Part shown: positions 26,013 through 34,083 of the stretch, one piece after another
Numbering within the stretch: position 1 is the first letter of the stretch
Layout of the letters: the number at the start of each line of letters is the position of its first letter
DNA from: Polaromonas sp. A23
GTDB lineage: Bacteria > Pseudomonadota > Gammaproteobacteria > Burkholderiales > Burkholderiaceae_C
Direction: 5' to 3'
Assembly (NCBI RefSeq): GCF_002001015.1
Contig: NZ_MUNO01000045.1
Span: forward strand, 1-64,000
DNA: 64,000 nt
The notes under the pieces: model-generated
Databases searched by the model: none
The model's input: only the letters and a program-made list of their open reading frames with translations
What the model was told of the DNA's origin: nothing
Position numbers and translations under genes: made by a program

Positions 26013-26582
26013 ATGGAACTCAGCACTGTCGCCCGCAAATTCGTCGTCCACTGGGGAGAAATGGGCACAGCGTGGGGCGTCAACCGCACGGTGTCGCAAA
26101 TCCATGCCCTGCTGTTTTTCCACGGCCGCCCGCTGCATGCCGAGGAAATTGCCGACACCCTGACGGTGGCCCGCTCCAATGTGAGCACCAGCCTCAAGGA
26201 ACTACTGAACTGGAACCTCATACGCACAACCCAGTTGCTGGGCGACCGGCGCGATTATTACGAAACCTCGCTCGATGTCTGGGAGCTGTTCCGCACCGTG
26301 GTGCGCGAGCGCAAGGAACGCGAGTTCGATCCCACCGTGCGCATGCTGCGTGAGTTGGTGAAGGAAGAAGGCTTTGGGGCAGAAGCCGCCGATGCCCAGG
26401 ACCGCGTGCGTGAAACCCTGAGGCTCATGGAGTCCCTGGGCCTGTGGGCCGACGAAATGCTGCGCCTATCCCCCGCCACGCTGGAAAAGGTTTTGCGCAT
26501 GGGTGCCAGCGTGCAAAAGTTTGTCCGCGGTGGCGATGCCGGACCTGCGGATCCTTCGGAGCTGCTGCCGCCCACTTTTTAA
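26013..26582 (+). CDS. GbsR/MarR-family transcriptional regulator
   Basis: This 189-residue protein has a winged helix near residues 30-90 (HAEEIADTLTVARSNVSTSLKELLNWNLIRTTQLLGDRRDYYE). Its N-terminal MELSTVARKFVVHWGEMGTAWGVNRTVSQIHALLFF is the GbsR-type subgroup signature. A helical C-terminal region probably makes the dimer. Palindromes of the same kind before this gene and before the next (25970 and 26610) suggest that it represses itself and the downstream DCC/membrane/desaturase set. The inducer is unknown. Confidence 0.88.
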   Translation: MELSTVARKFVVHWGEMGTAWGVNRTVSQIHALLFFHGRPLHAEEIADTLTVARSNVSTSLKELLNWNLIRTTQLLGDRRDYYETSLDVWELFRTVVRERKEREFDPTVRMLRELVKEEGFGAEAADAQDRVRETLRLMESLGLWADEMLRLSPATLEKVLRMGASVQKFVRGGDAGPADPSELLPPTF

Positions 26583-26609
26583 TCCGGAGATCCTTTTTTT
26601 GGAAATTAA

Positions 26610-26627
26610 TTTCTGTTTGTACTGAAA
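26610..26627. promoter_or_regulatory. Probable GbsR/MarR operator O2
   Basis: TTTCTGTTTGTACTGAAA keeps most positions of the perfect palindrome at 25970-25987 and lies immediately before the AAAGGAG ribosome site of the DCC gene. A repressor bound here would block the downstream genes. Confidence 0.65.
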
Positions 26628-26644
26628 TTTCTAAAGGAGAAAAA

Positions 26645-27154
26645 ATGACTACCGCGAATGACTTCACCAACTTGGGCAATACCCGCTACGACCGCTTCAA
26701 GGCCGGGCTCGCCCATGCCACCTATCCGCTGACGCTGTACTACGAATCGGCCTGTCCCCTGTGCAATGCGGAAATGACCAATCTCATGCTCCGCAACACC
26801 GAAGGCCGTCTGCGTTTTGCCGATGTGTCGGCACCGGAGTTCAACGACGTTCCGGCCGGCACAACGATGCAGGACCTGCTGGACCTGATCCATGCACGCA
26901 CCGCCGACGGCCGTGTGATCAAGGGGGTCGAGGTGTTCCGGCTGGCCTATGAAGCCGTGGGACTGAAAGGGATCAGTTCCGCCATGCGGCTGCCCGTGCT
27001 GCGTCCGCTTGCTGAATGGGCCTACCCCGTGCTGGCCCGCAACCGGCACCGCATTCCCCGCCGGCTTGTCGGCCTGCTTTTTGAAGGTGCGGCACGGCGC
27101 GCGGCTGAACGCGCGGCCGGTGCACGCTGCAATTCCGGAACCTGCTCACTTTAA
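26645..27154 (+). CDS. DCC-family thiol-disulfide oxidoreductase-like protein (DUF393)
   Basis: This 169-residue protein has a thioredoxin-like CxxC near the N-terminus (YYESACPLCNAEM), the DUF393/DCC pattern with a modified YDG box. The ATG at 26645 follows a clear AAAGGAG; the longer upstream frame overlaps the regulator and is rejected. The C-terminal third is Arg/Ala-rich. The family has no well-defined reaction. It starts a probable three-gene set with a membrane protein and a desaturase under the 26610 operator, so a membrane-lipid redox role is possible. Confidence 0.82.
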   Translation: MTTANDFTNLGNTRYDRFKAGLAHATYPLTLYYESACPLCNAEMTNLMLRNTEGRLRFADVSAPEFNDVPAGTTMQDLLDLIHARTADGRVIKGVEVFRLAYEAVGLKGISSAMRLPVLRPLAEWAYPVLARNRHRIPRRLVGLLFEGAARRAAERAAGARCNSGTCSL

Positions 27155-27172
27155 TCAAGAAAGGACATCCTC

Positions 27173-27574
27173 ATGAATGCCAACCTCTTCTTTGTTTCGC
27201 TGCTGATTGCGCTGGTCGGACCGATCATTGCCATCACCTACCTGCGCCCCATCCTGTACAAGGTGCTGCGCATGCTGTGCGATGCTGATGGCGGTGCCGA
27301 GTTCTGGATACGCTGCGCCTACCTGCTCGCCGTGTCCGGCACGCTGCTTCTGATGCTGACCTTCGGCGAGTTCAGCAACAGGCACGACGTCGTCGACACC
27401 GTGCGGCGCTCGCTCTGGCTGGTGCTTGCGGGTGTGTTTCTCACCGTGGCCATCATCTCGCGCAATGTCTGGACGCAGGTGCGGCAGTGGATTGCAGCGC
27501 AACGGGTAGATGCCACAGCCCGCGCCATCGAAGCTGTCCGCGGCGATGCACCGGCCACGCCTGAGTCGGCCTGA
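27173..27574 (+). CDS. Small membrane protein of unknown function
   Basis: This 133-residue protein has three hydrophobic segments (about residues 5-25, 48-65 and 80-98) and a hydrophilic C-terminal tail. I do not recognise the family. A gap of 18 bases after the DCC gene and 45 bases before the desaturase gene places it in the same transcript, so it may assist the desaturase or the DCC protein in the membrane. Confidence 0.75.
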   Translation: MNANLFFVSLLIALVGPIIAITYLRPILYKVLRMLCDADGGAEFWIRCAYLLAVSGTLLLMLTFGEFSNRHDVVDTVRRSLWLVLAGVFLTVAIISRNVWTQVRQWIAAQRVDATARAIEAVRGDAPATPESA

Positions 27575-27619
27575 AAACATCTGTACCGCTTCACATGAAC
27601 CAGCCCGAAAGGCCGTGCC

Positions 27620-28486
27620 ATGTTGTCTCGCACAAGTCAAAGCAGCATTGAAACCAAAAGCGCGAAACCCCGGCCCCCGCATGTGCACTGGGAAGACCTG
27701 GTGCCCCTGCGCCGCCGCGAGATTGCACTGAACCTCGGCTTGTCGGCCCCCTGGCTTGCGGCCTCACTGTGGGCCGCACAACAAGACCTTTACCTGGTGG
27801 CCATGCCCTGCTCTGCCGTGTTTTTCCTGACAGCCCTGAGGCAAGCGCATGACAGCTATCACGCCAGCATCGGCGTGCCCCGCAAATGGCTGGACGCCGT
27901 CCTGCTGATGCTGACACTCACCATGCTGTGTGCCACCCACGCCATACGCCACACACATCTTGTGCATCATCGCAACCCCTTGGGCAACGGCGACGAAGAA
28001 GGCGGCTGGGCACGGCAACCTGCATGGCGTGCCTTGGCGCTGGGCCTGCTGTTCAGCATACGTACTCATGGGCAGGCGCTGCGTACAGGCAGCCGGCGTA
28101 CCAGACTGTGGGTCTGTCTGGAGCTCGCGCTGATCGCAGCGGTGTGGCTGGCTGCTATGGTGAGCGATCAAGCCTGGCTGCGCTACCACGTGGTCGCCAT
28201 GATCGGCTCGAATGCGCTGGTGGGCTTTTTTGCGGTGTGGAGCGTACACCATGGCTGTGATGCAAAGGATGTGTTCGCCCGCACCGAGCGGCACCCCTGG
28301 GTCAACCGACTGACCGTCAACCTGCTTTATCACGTGGAGCATCACCTCTACCCGGCCGTGCCGGCGAACCACCTGCCCGTGCTGGCGAGCCGGCTCGATG
28401 AGGTTGCGCCTGAATGGACCGGTGTACGGGTTCTCGGTCAGGCAGAGGCTGCCGTGGCGTTGCAGCCGCGGCGGCGTACGGCATAA
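27620..28486 (+). CDS. Fatty acid desaturase-family membrane di-iron enzyme
   Basis: This 288-residue membrane protein has the three histidine clusters of the desaturase/hydroxylase superfamily: HDSYH near residue 77, HTHLVHH near 113 and HVEHH near 240. Four hydrophobic stretches separate them. It should insert a double bond or hydroxyl group into an acyl chain or carotenoid-like lipid, with electrons from an outside donor. It is the last gene of the set behind the GbsR-type operator, which suggests inducible membrane-lipid modification. Confidence 0.87.
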   Translation: MLSRTSQSSIETKSAKPRPPHVHWEDLVPLRRREIALNLGLSAPWLAASLWAAQQDLYLVAMPCSAVFFLTALRQAHDSYHASIGVPRKWLDAVLLMLTLTMLCATHAIRHTHLVHHRNPLGNGDEEGGWARQPAWRALALGLLFSIRTHGQALRTGSRRTRLWVCLELALIAAVWLAAMVSDQAWLRYHVVAMIGSNALVGFFAVWSVHHGCDAKDVFARTERHPWVNRLTVNLLYHVEHHLYPAVPANHLPVLASRLDEVAPEWTGVRVLGQAEAAVALQPRRRTA

Positions 28487-28516
28487 GGGCCGTTCAACCG
28501 GCCCATGCCAAAGCGC

Positions 28517-31342
28517 TCAGTGTGCCTTTTCCCAGTTGGCGCCGATCCCGATCTCGGCCAGCAGCGGTACCTTGAGCTCGGCCACACCGGCCATCAGACG
28601 CGGGATTTCGGTGCGCACCCATTCGACTTCGGCCTCGGGCACTTCAAACACCAGCTCGTCGTGCACCTGCATGATCATTTTGGTGGCACGCTTTTCCGCA
28701 TCCAGCACATCCTGCACCTTGACCATGCTGAGCTTGATCAGGTCGGCCGCGGTGCCTTGCATGGGCGCGTTGATGGCTTGCCTTTCGGCGGCCTTCTTGC
28801 GCGGGCCGTTGCCGCCGGTGATTTCCGCCAGATACAGCTGTCGGCCAAATACGGTTTCGACAAAATGGTTCTTCTGTGCAAACGCCACGGTCTGCTCCAT
28901 GTAGTTCTTCACGCCCGGATACCGTTGGAAATATTTGTCGATGTAGGCCGCAGCGGCCTTGGTCTCAATCCCGAGGTTGCGCGCCAAGCCAAAACTGCTC
29001 ATGCCGTAGATCAGGCCGAAGTTGATGACCTTGGCGTAGCGGCGCTGCTCGCTGCTGACCTGATCGAGTGCCACGCCAAACACCTCGGCAGCGGTTGCGC
29101 GGTGCACGTCCAAGCCATCGGTGAAAGCGCGCAACAAGGCCTCGTCGCCGCTGAGGTGCGCCATGATGCGCAGCTCGATCTGGGAATAGTCGGCACTGGC
29201 GATCACGCTGCCTGCAGGCGCCACAAAAGCTTCGCGCACGCGCCGACCTTCAGGCGTACGCACCGGGATGTTCTGCAGGTTGGGATCGTTGCTGGACAGT
29301 CGGCCCGTCACCGCGACGGCTTGTGCGTAATGCGTGTGAACCCGGCCCGTGCGCGGCAGCGCGAGCTGGGCCAGCTTGTCGGTGTAGGTACCCTTGAGCT
29401 TGCTGAGCGAGCGATGCTCTAGCAGCTTGGCTGGCAGCGGGTAGTCCTCGGCGAGTTTTTCCAGCACCTCCTCGTCGGTGCTGCGCGCGCCGCTCGGCGT
29501 TTTCTTGATGACGGGCATGCCCAGCTTGTCAAAGAAAATTTCACCCAGTTGCTTGGGGCTGCCCAGGTTGAAAGGCTGGCCAGCGATCTCATAGGCCTCG
29601 GCCTCGAGTTGCAGGATGCGCTGGCCCAGTTCGTGGCTTTGCACGGCCAGCATGGGCGCGTCGATCAACACACCATTGCGCTCGATGCGGTACAGGGTTT
29701 CGCTGCTTTTGATCTCCAGCTCATAGATAAAACGCAGCTTGTCGTTGGCCTGCAGCCGCGGCCAGAGCACACGGTGCACGTCCAGCGTCTGGTCCGAGTC
29801 TTCACACGAGTATTCGGCGGCCTTGGCGATGTCCACCTGGTTGAACTTGATCTGGTGCGCGCCTTTGCCGCACAGGTCTTCGTAGTTGATGCCACTGCGT
29901 CCGACATGGCGCACGGCCAGGCTGGCCAGGCCGTGCGGCTTGGTCACTTCGAGCACATAACTCTGCAGCATGGTGTCGTGCGTATAACCCTGCACTTCAA
30001 TGCCGTGGTTGGCAAACACATGCCGGTCGTACTTGACGTGTTGGCCGAGTTTGGCTTTGCTCGGGTTTTCCAGCCAGGGCTTGAGCCGTGCCAGCACCTC
30101 ATCGCGCGGTAACTGTTCAGGCGCGTCAGGGTAATCGTGCGTCAGCGGGATGTAGGCCGCCTCGCCCGGCGTGACGCTGAAGCTCAGGCCGACGATCTGG
30201 GCCAGCATTTCGTCCAGCGAAGTGGTTTCGGTGTCCAGCGCCACCAGCTCGGCGGCTTCGATTTTCGCGAGCCAGGCGTCGAACATCGCCCAGTCCAGCA
30301 CGGTGTCGTAACGCAGGTTGGTGGCCCGCTCGGCCAGCGGCGTGGCCAGAAAGGCCGGTTCGTCAAACAGCCCCGGCTCGTCGGGCGAGGCCGCAGGCGC
30401 GGCGCGGCCCTGGCGGTGGGTTTCCGGTCCTGCCGGCAGCTCGGCCGGGGCATTCTGGGCGTCTATGCTGCGGACCAGGCCCTTGAAGCCATATTTATCA
30501 TAAAAAGCCTTCAAAGCCTCCGTCTGCTGGGCGCCAGCAGCTATTGATTCCATAGCAGGCAGGCCCTCAATGTAATCCTGCAGTTCGCAGTCTTTCTTGA
30601 TGGTCAGCAGCTCGCGTCCTTTGGGCAGCCAGTCCAGGGACTGGCGCAGGTTGTCGCCGACCACGCCCTTGATCTCGCCGGCATGGGCCACCAGCGCGTC
30701 GAGCGAGCCGTATTCGAGCAACCATTTCACTGCCGTCTTGGGCCCCACCTTGGGCACACCGGGCACGTTGTCCACCGCATCGCCGACCAGGGTCTGATAG
30801 TCCACCATCAGGCGCGGCGGCACGCCGAACTCGGACTCGACACCGGCCAGGTCGCGCCGGCGGTCGTTCATGGTGTCGATGACGGTGATGTGTTCGTCCA
30901 CGAGTTGGCTCAGGTCTTTGTCGCCGCTGGAGATGATGACTTCAATGCCCTGCTTAGACGCCATGCAGGCCAGCGTGCCGATCACGTCGTCGGCTTCCAC
31001 GCCAGGCACGTCCAGTACCTTCCAGCCGAGCAGGCGCACCACTTCATGAATGGGTTCGACCTGGCTGCGCAGGTCGTCGGGCATGGGCGAGCGCTGGGCC
31101 TTGTATTCCGGGTAAAGCGCATCGCGAAAGGTCGGGCCCTTGGCATCGAACACACAGGCCGCGTAGTCGGCCCGGACGTCCTTGCGCAACTTCTGCATCA
31201 TGTTGACCATGCCGCGGATGGCCCCCGTTGCGGGGCTTTGAGGGTCACCAGGGTTGGCCCGCAGGTCCGGCATGGCATGAAATGCGCGGTACAGGTAACT
31301 GGATCCGTCCACCAGCAGAAGTGTTTTTTTATCGGTGCTCAT
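28517..31342 (-). CDS. polA: DNA polymerase I
   Basis: This 941-residue protein has all three PolA modules. The 5' nuclease spans about residues 1-295 (LLLVDGSSYLYRAFHA, GVEADDVIGTLA). The 3'-5' exonuclease spans about 345-545, with DTETTS, QHVKYD and YSCEDSDQT retained, so proofreading is expected. The polymerase spans about 560-941, with motif A ADYSQIELRIMAHLSGD, motif B RRYAKVINFGLIYGMS and motif C QVHDELVFE. A GCTAT-N7-ATAGC repeat copy lies inside the gene (30540-30556, residues about 263-268) near the end of the nuclease domain, in frame. The start codon is two bases from the edge of a MITE, so the native upstream region has been displaced and no good ribosome site is visible. Confidence 0.97.
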   Translation of the reverse strand: MSTDKKTLLLVDGSSYLYRAFHAMPDLRANPGDPQSPATGAIRGMVNMMQKLRKDVRADYAACVFDAKGPTFRDALYPEYKAQRSPMPDDLRSQVEPIHEVVRLLGWKVLDVPGVEADDVIGTLACMASKQGIEVIISSGDKDLSQLVDEHITVIDTMNDRRRDLAGVESEFGVPPRLMVDYQTLVGDAVDNVPGVPKVGPKTAVKWLLEYGSLDALVAHAGEIKGVVGDNLRQSLDWLPKGRELLTIKKDCELQDYIEGLPAMESIAAGAQQTEALKAFYDKYGFKGLVRSIDAQNAPAELPAGPETHRQGRAAPAASPDEPGLFDEPAFLATPLAERATNLRYDTVLDWAMFDAWLAKIEAAELVALDTETTSLDEMLAQIVGLSFSVTPGEAAYIPLTHDYPDAPEQLPRDEVLARLKPWLENPSKAKLGQHVKYDRHVFANHGIEVQGYTHDTMLQSYVLEVTKPHGLASLAVRHVGRSGINYEDLCGKGAHQIKFNQVDIAKAAEYSCEDSDQTLDVHRVLWPRLQANDKLRFIYELEIKSSETLYRIERNGVLIDAPMLAVQSHELGQRILQLEAEAYEIAGQPFNLGSPKQLGEIFFDKLGMPVIKKTPSGARSTDEEVLEKLAEDYPLPAKLLEHRSLSKLKGTYTDKLAQLALPRTGRVHTHYAQAVAVTGRLSSNDPNLQNIPVRTPEGRRVREAFVAPAGSVIASADYSQIELRIMAHLSGDEALLRAFTDGLDVHRATAAEVFGVALDQVSSEQRRYAKVINFGLIYGMSSFGLARNLGIETKAAAAYIDKYFQRYPGVKNYMEQTVAFAQKNHFVETVFGRQLYLAEITGGNGPRKKAAERQAINAPMQGTAADLIKLSMVKVQDVLDAEKRATKMIMQVHDELVFEVPEAEVEWVRTEIPRLMAGVAELKVPLLAEIGIGANWEKAH
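30540..30556. repeat. GCTAT-N7-ATAGC-family repeat inside polA
   Basis: GCTAT-TGATTCC-ATAGC lies within the polA coding sequence and is translated in frame as part of the AMESIAAG segment. It matches the intergenic copies in arm sequence and spacing. Confidence 0.7.
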
Positions 31343-31344
31343 GG

Positions 31345-31707
31345 CTAGGGTCTGCTCACACTATTTATGCAAGTGCGAATATGGTTAAAACAGCGCCAAT
31401 CTAGGCGCGCGACGACGCTCAGCCTGGGCGGCTGAGCTAGGAGTGCAACAACGAGTGGTGCTGTTTTAACCATATTCCCTTCGGGTTGCGGCCAAAAAGG
31501 CCATGCGCAGCGTTGCAAAGCCTGGCCGGGCGCTGCCCGTAGCCGTCGGGCCGCGAAGTGACCCGGCGAAGGGCAGCATTGGCGCTGCTGCGCTGTACAG
31601 CTTCGCGCACGGACGCTTCGCAGCGCCGCCCGGCTGCATTTTGCGCCTCGCGCATGACCTTTTTGACTCGCAACGCATCTTGCATAAATAGTGTGAGCAG
31701 ACCCTAG
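31345..31707 (+). mobile_element. MITE-like element with perfect 29-bp terminal inverted repeats
   Basis: Positions 31345-31373 and 31679-31707 are exact inverted repeats (outer end CTAGGGTCTGCTCACACT). The outermost CTAG at both ends is probably a 4-base target duplication, as made by IS5-type transposases, leaving 25-base true ends. The 363-base interior has no transposase or credible frame and shares its core with the decayed copy at 8896-9100. It lies two bases from the polA start codon. The element must be moved by a transposase encoded elsewhere (inference). Confidence 0.85.
31377..31477. repeat. Nested inverted-repeat insertion inside the MITE
   Basis: GAATATGGTTAAAACAGC at 31377-31394 and GCTGTTTTAACCATATTC at 31460-31477 are an exact 18-base inverted pair. 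The copy near 8.9 kb reads straight from ATGCG to TCCCTTCGG at this place, so about 98 bases have been added here. It resembles a small palindromic element inserted in a larger one. Confidence 0.75.
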
Positions 31708-31764
31708 ATTGTCACCGTTTTGCCGCCTGTATCCAGCGACACGCCAGCCCCCTACAATGCAGGC

Positions 31765-32124
31765 ATGCAACACCCTCTCTGCTCCCTTCTGCTCGCGGCA
31801 ACGGCTGCTTTGTCATGCGCCCCGGCGCTGGCCCAGACGGTGGCGCCGGCAGCGGCGCCCGCGCCTGCCCTGGAGCCCGGAACCAACCCGACCAGCCGCA
31901 GGCCCGAACCAGCCATCCAGCGCATTCGCACCGAAGATGCGGGCTCGCGTATCGATGAGATACGTGTCGGCGGCGAGACGCAAAGCATCACGGTGCAGCC
32001 CAAGACAAACGTGCCAGCCTACGAGGTTCTTCCCTCCGACGGCACCAAGGGCGGCGGCACGGGCCCGTCCACCTCCGGCGCCGGCACCACCGGCAAACGT
32101 GTCTGGAACGTGCTCAAGTTCTAG
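31765..32124 (+). CDS. DUF2782-type exported protein
   Basis: This small protein of about 119 residues has a cleavable signal peptide (MQHPLCSLLLAATAALSCAPALAQ), a Pro/Ala-rich linker and a conserved core, RIRTEDAGSRIDEIRVGGETQSITVQP. That core matches the DUF2782 family found between polA and thrB in related bacteria. The ATG at 31765 is preferred because the signal peptide starts there. The thrB gene begins 18 bases after its stop, so the two are probably co-transcribed. Function unknown. Confidence 0.82.
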   Translation: MQHPLCSLLLAATAALSCAPALAQTVAPAAAPAPALEPGTNPTSRRPEPAIQRIRTEDAGSRIDEIRVGGETQSITVQPKTNVPAYEVLPSDGTKGGGTGPSTSGAGTTGKRVWNVLKF

Positions 32125-32142
32125 GTTCCGGTCAGTTTCAGC

Positions 32143-33132
32143 ATGGCCGTTTACACCGAAGTCTCGTTTGACGAGGCCGCCCCTCTTTTGCAGTCGCTCG
32201 GTCTGGGGCAGCTGCAAACCATTGATGCCTGCTCCGGTGGCATCGAAAATACCAACTATTTTGTTGACACCGACCAGGGTCGCTACGTCCTGACCCTGTT
32301 CGAACGGCTGGGGTTCGAGCAGTTGCCGTTTTACCTGCACCTGATGAAACACCTGGCACAGCGCGGCATTCCGGTGCCCGAGCCGCGTGCTGCCGTGACG
32401 ACAGACGCTGGCAGCCTGGCCGGCGACATCCTGCACAAACTTAAAGGCAAACCGGCCGCCGTGGTTGACCGCTTGCGCGGCCGCAGTGAGCTGTCGCCCT
32501 CATCCGCCCACTGCACAGCCGTGGGCGACATGCTGGCGCGCATGCATCTGGCGGGGCAAGATTACCCGCGCCAGCAGGCCAATCTGCGTGGTTTGCCCTG
32601 GTGGAATGAAACTGTGCCGGTGGTTCTGCCCTACCTGAACCCCGAACAGGCCAGCCTGATCCAGTCCGAGCTGGCCTATCAAAACCATGTCGCTGCCTCG
32701 TCTGCGTTCCACGCCTTGCCACGCGGCCCTGTCCACGCCGACCTCTTTCGCGACAACGTCATGTTCGACAGCGAAGACGGCCGTTTGCACCTGACCGGGT
32801 TCTTCGACTTCTACTTCGCCGGCTGGGACACCTTGCTGTTTGACATTGGCGTCAGCCTCAACGACTGGTGCGTGGATCCGGACACGGGTGCGTGCGATGT
32901 CTCGCGCTCGGCCGCTTTCATGGCCGCCTACCAGGCCGTGCGCCCGCTCACCGGGCAGGAGCGCAGCCTGCTTCCGGCCATGGAACGGGCCGCAGCCCTG
33001 CGCTTCTGGATCTCGCGGCTATGGGACTTTCACCTGCCGCGCGAAGCTGCGCTTTTGCAGGCGCACGACCCCACGCATTTTGAACGCGTGCTGCGCCAGC
33101 GGGTGAACCATCTCTGCAGCCCGCGGCCCTGA
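32143..33132 (+). CDS. thrB: Homoserine kinase (aminoglycoside-phosphotransferase fold)
   Basis: This 329-residue APH-fold kinase is of the ThrB type used by Pseudomonas and Burkholderia, not the GHMP type of E. coli. It phosphorylates homoserine in threonine synthesis. Motifs are SGGIENTNYFVDTDQGRYVLTLFE (nucleotide loop), VHADLFRDNVMFD (catalytic Asp) and LTGFFDFYFAGWDTLLFDIG (metal-binding Asp). The start codon follows closely on the DUF2782 gene, a conserved neighbour. Confidence 0.95.
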   Translation: MAVYTEVSFDEAAPLLQSLGLGQLQTIDACSGGIENTNYFVDTDQGRYVLTLFERLGFEQLPFYLHLMKHLAQRGIPVPEPRAAVTTDAGSLAGDILHKLKGKPAAVVDRLRGRSELSPSSAHCTAVGDMLARMHLAGQDYPRQQANLRGLPWWNETVPVVLPYLNPEQASLIQSELAYQNHVAASSAFHALPRGPVHADLFRDNVMFDSEDGRLHLTGFFDFYFAGWDTLLFDIGVSLNDWCVDPDTGACDVSRSAAFMAAYQAVRPLTGQERSLLPAMERAAALRFWISRLWDFHLPREAALLQAHDPTHFERVLRQRVNHLCSPRP

Positions 33133-33141
33133 TCCGTTCTT

Positions 33142-33180
33142 TCCGGCTGGCGTGCCGGAGCCGGCATGCCGTTCTTTTTG
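33142..33180 (+). terminator. Possible terminator after thrB
   Basis: TCCGGC-TGGCGT-GCCGGA (33142-33159) is followed by a second short palindrome and TTCTTTTT. The T run is not directly on the stem, so the assignment is weak. Confidence 0.35.
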
Positions 33181-33285
33181 GGAGCAAAGAGCCCAATCGG
33201 CGTTAAATTGTTCACCGAGTCAGCCTTTTTAATCGTGCCCGTCGAACCCGGACCGATCTGAACCACTCAACATGCAATCCAAGAA

Positions 33286-34083
33286 ATGAAACTAAACATC
33301 GTTCCCGCGCGTACTGGCATCACATGGGTCAAACTCGGCATACAAACCTTCTTCAAGCAACCGCTGGCAATGGCAGGCCTGTTCTTCATGTACATGGCGG
33401 CGGCCACGCTGGCTTCGTTGATTCCGTTCGTCGGCGTCGTCTTGGCCCTGGCTATCGTACCGGCAGCGACGCTGGGCCTGATGGCCGCCACACAGGAAGC
33501 TGCCAAGGGCCGCTTTCCGATGCCCACCATCTTGATCAGCGCCTTCCGCACCGGCAAGCAGCGCGTGCGCGCCATGCTGGTGCTGGGTTTTCTTTACGCG
33601 GCCGCCTGCCTGCTGATTGTTTCCGTGGTACCGCTGTTTTTCGAGGTACCGGCCAGCCGCGAAGCCGCCCTGACACCCGGAATGCAAGGGGCCATGCTCG
33701 CGATCATGGTTCTGTATCTGCCGATTTCCGTACTCTTCTGGCATGCGCCCGCTCTGGTGCACTGGCACGGTGTTTCACCTGTCAAAAGCCTGTTTTTCAG
33801 TGCTGTGGTCTGTTTCAGGAATGCAGGTGCTTACGTCGTGTTTGGCCTGGCCTGGATGGTGGTTCTGATGCTGATCGGCATGCTGGTGAGTCTGCTGGCT
33901 GGTTTGCTGGCCAGCCCCGATGCTGCCGCCGCAATCGTCATGCCCGCCGCGCTGCTGATGGCGGCCATGTTCTCGACCTCGCTATATTTCACCTTCGAGG
34001 GCAGTTTTGACGCTTCCCCGGACGACAACCCGAACAACAACGATCACCCCGACAACAACCCCACCCCCGGAGATACGCTATGA
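33286..34083 (+). CDS. BPSS1780-family membrane protein
   Basis: This 265-residue inner-membrane protein has about six hydrophobic segments and an acidic, Asn/Asp/Pro-rich C-terminal tail (DDNPNNNDHPDNNPTPGD). The N-terminal MKLNIVPARTGITWVKLGIQTFFKQPLAMAGLF is characteristic of the BPSS1780 family of Burkholderiales. Function unknown. Its stop overlaps the FecR-domain gene start by four bases, so the two are translationally coupled. Confidence 0.87.
   Translation: MKLNIVPARTGITWVKLGIQTFFKQPLAMAGLFFMYMAAATLASLIPFVGVVLALAIVPAATLGLMAATQEAAKGRFPMPTILISAFRTGKQRVRAMLVLGFLYAAACLLIVSVVPLFFEVPASREAALTPGMQGAMLAIMVLYLPISVLFWHAPALVHWHGVSPVKSLFFSAVVCFRNAGAYVVFGLAWMVVLMLIGMLVSLLAGLLASPDAAAAIVMPAALLMAAMFSTSLYFTFEGSFDASPDDNPNNNDHPDNNPTPGDTL

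Noticed and set aside
26444..26644. Long N-terminal extension of the DCC gene
   Set aside because: It overlaps the GbsR gene in another frame; ATG at 26645 has a strong ribosome site and begins the family homology.
31437..31685. Short frames inside the 31-kb MITE
   Set aside because: No transposase motif and no ribosome site; the element is non-coding.
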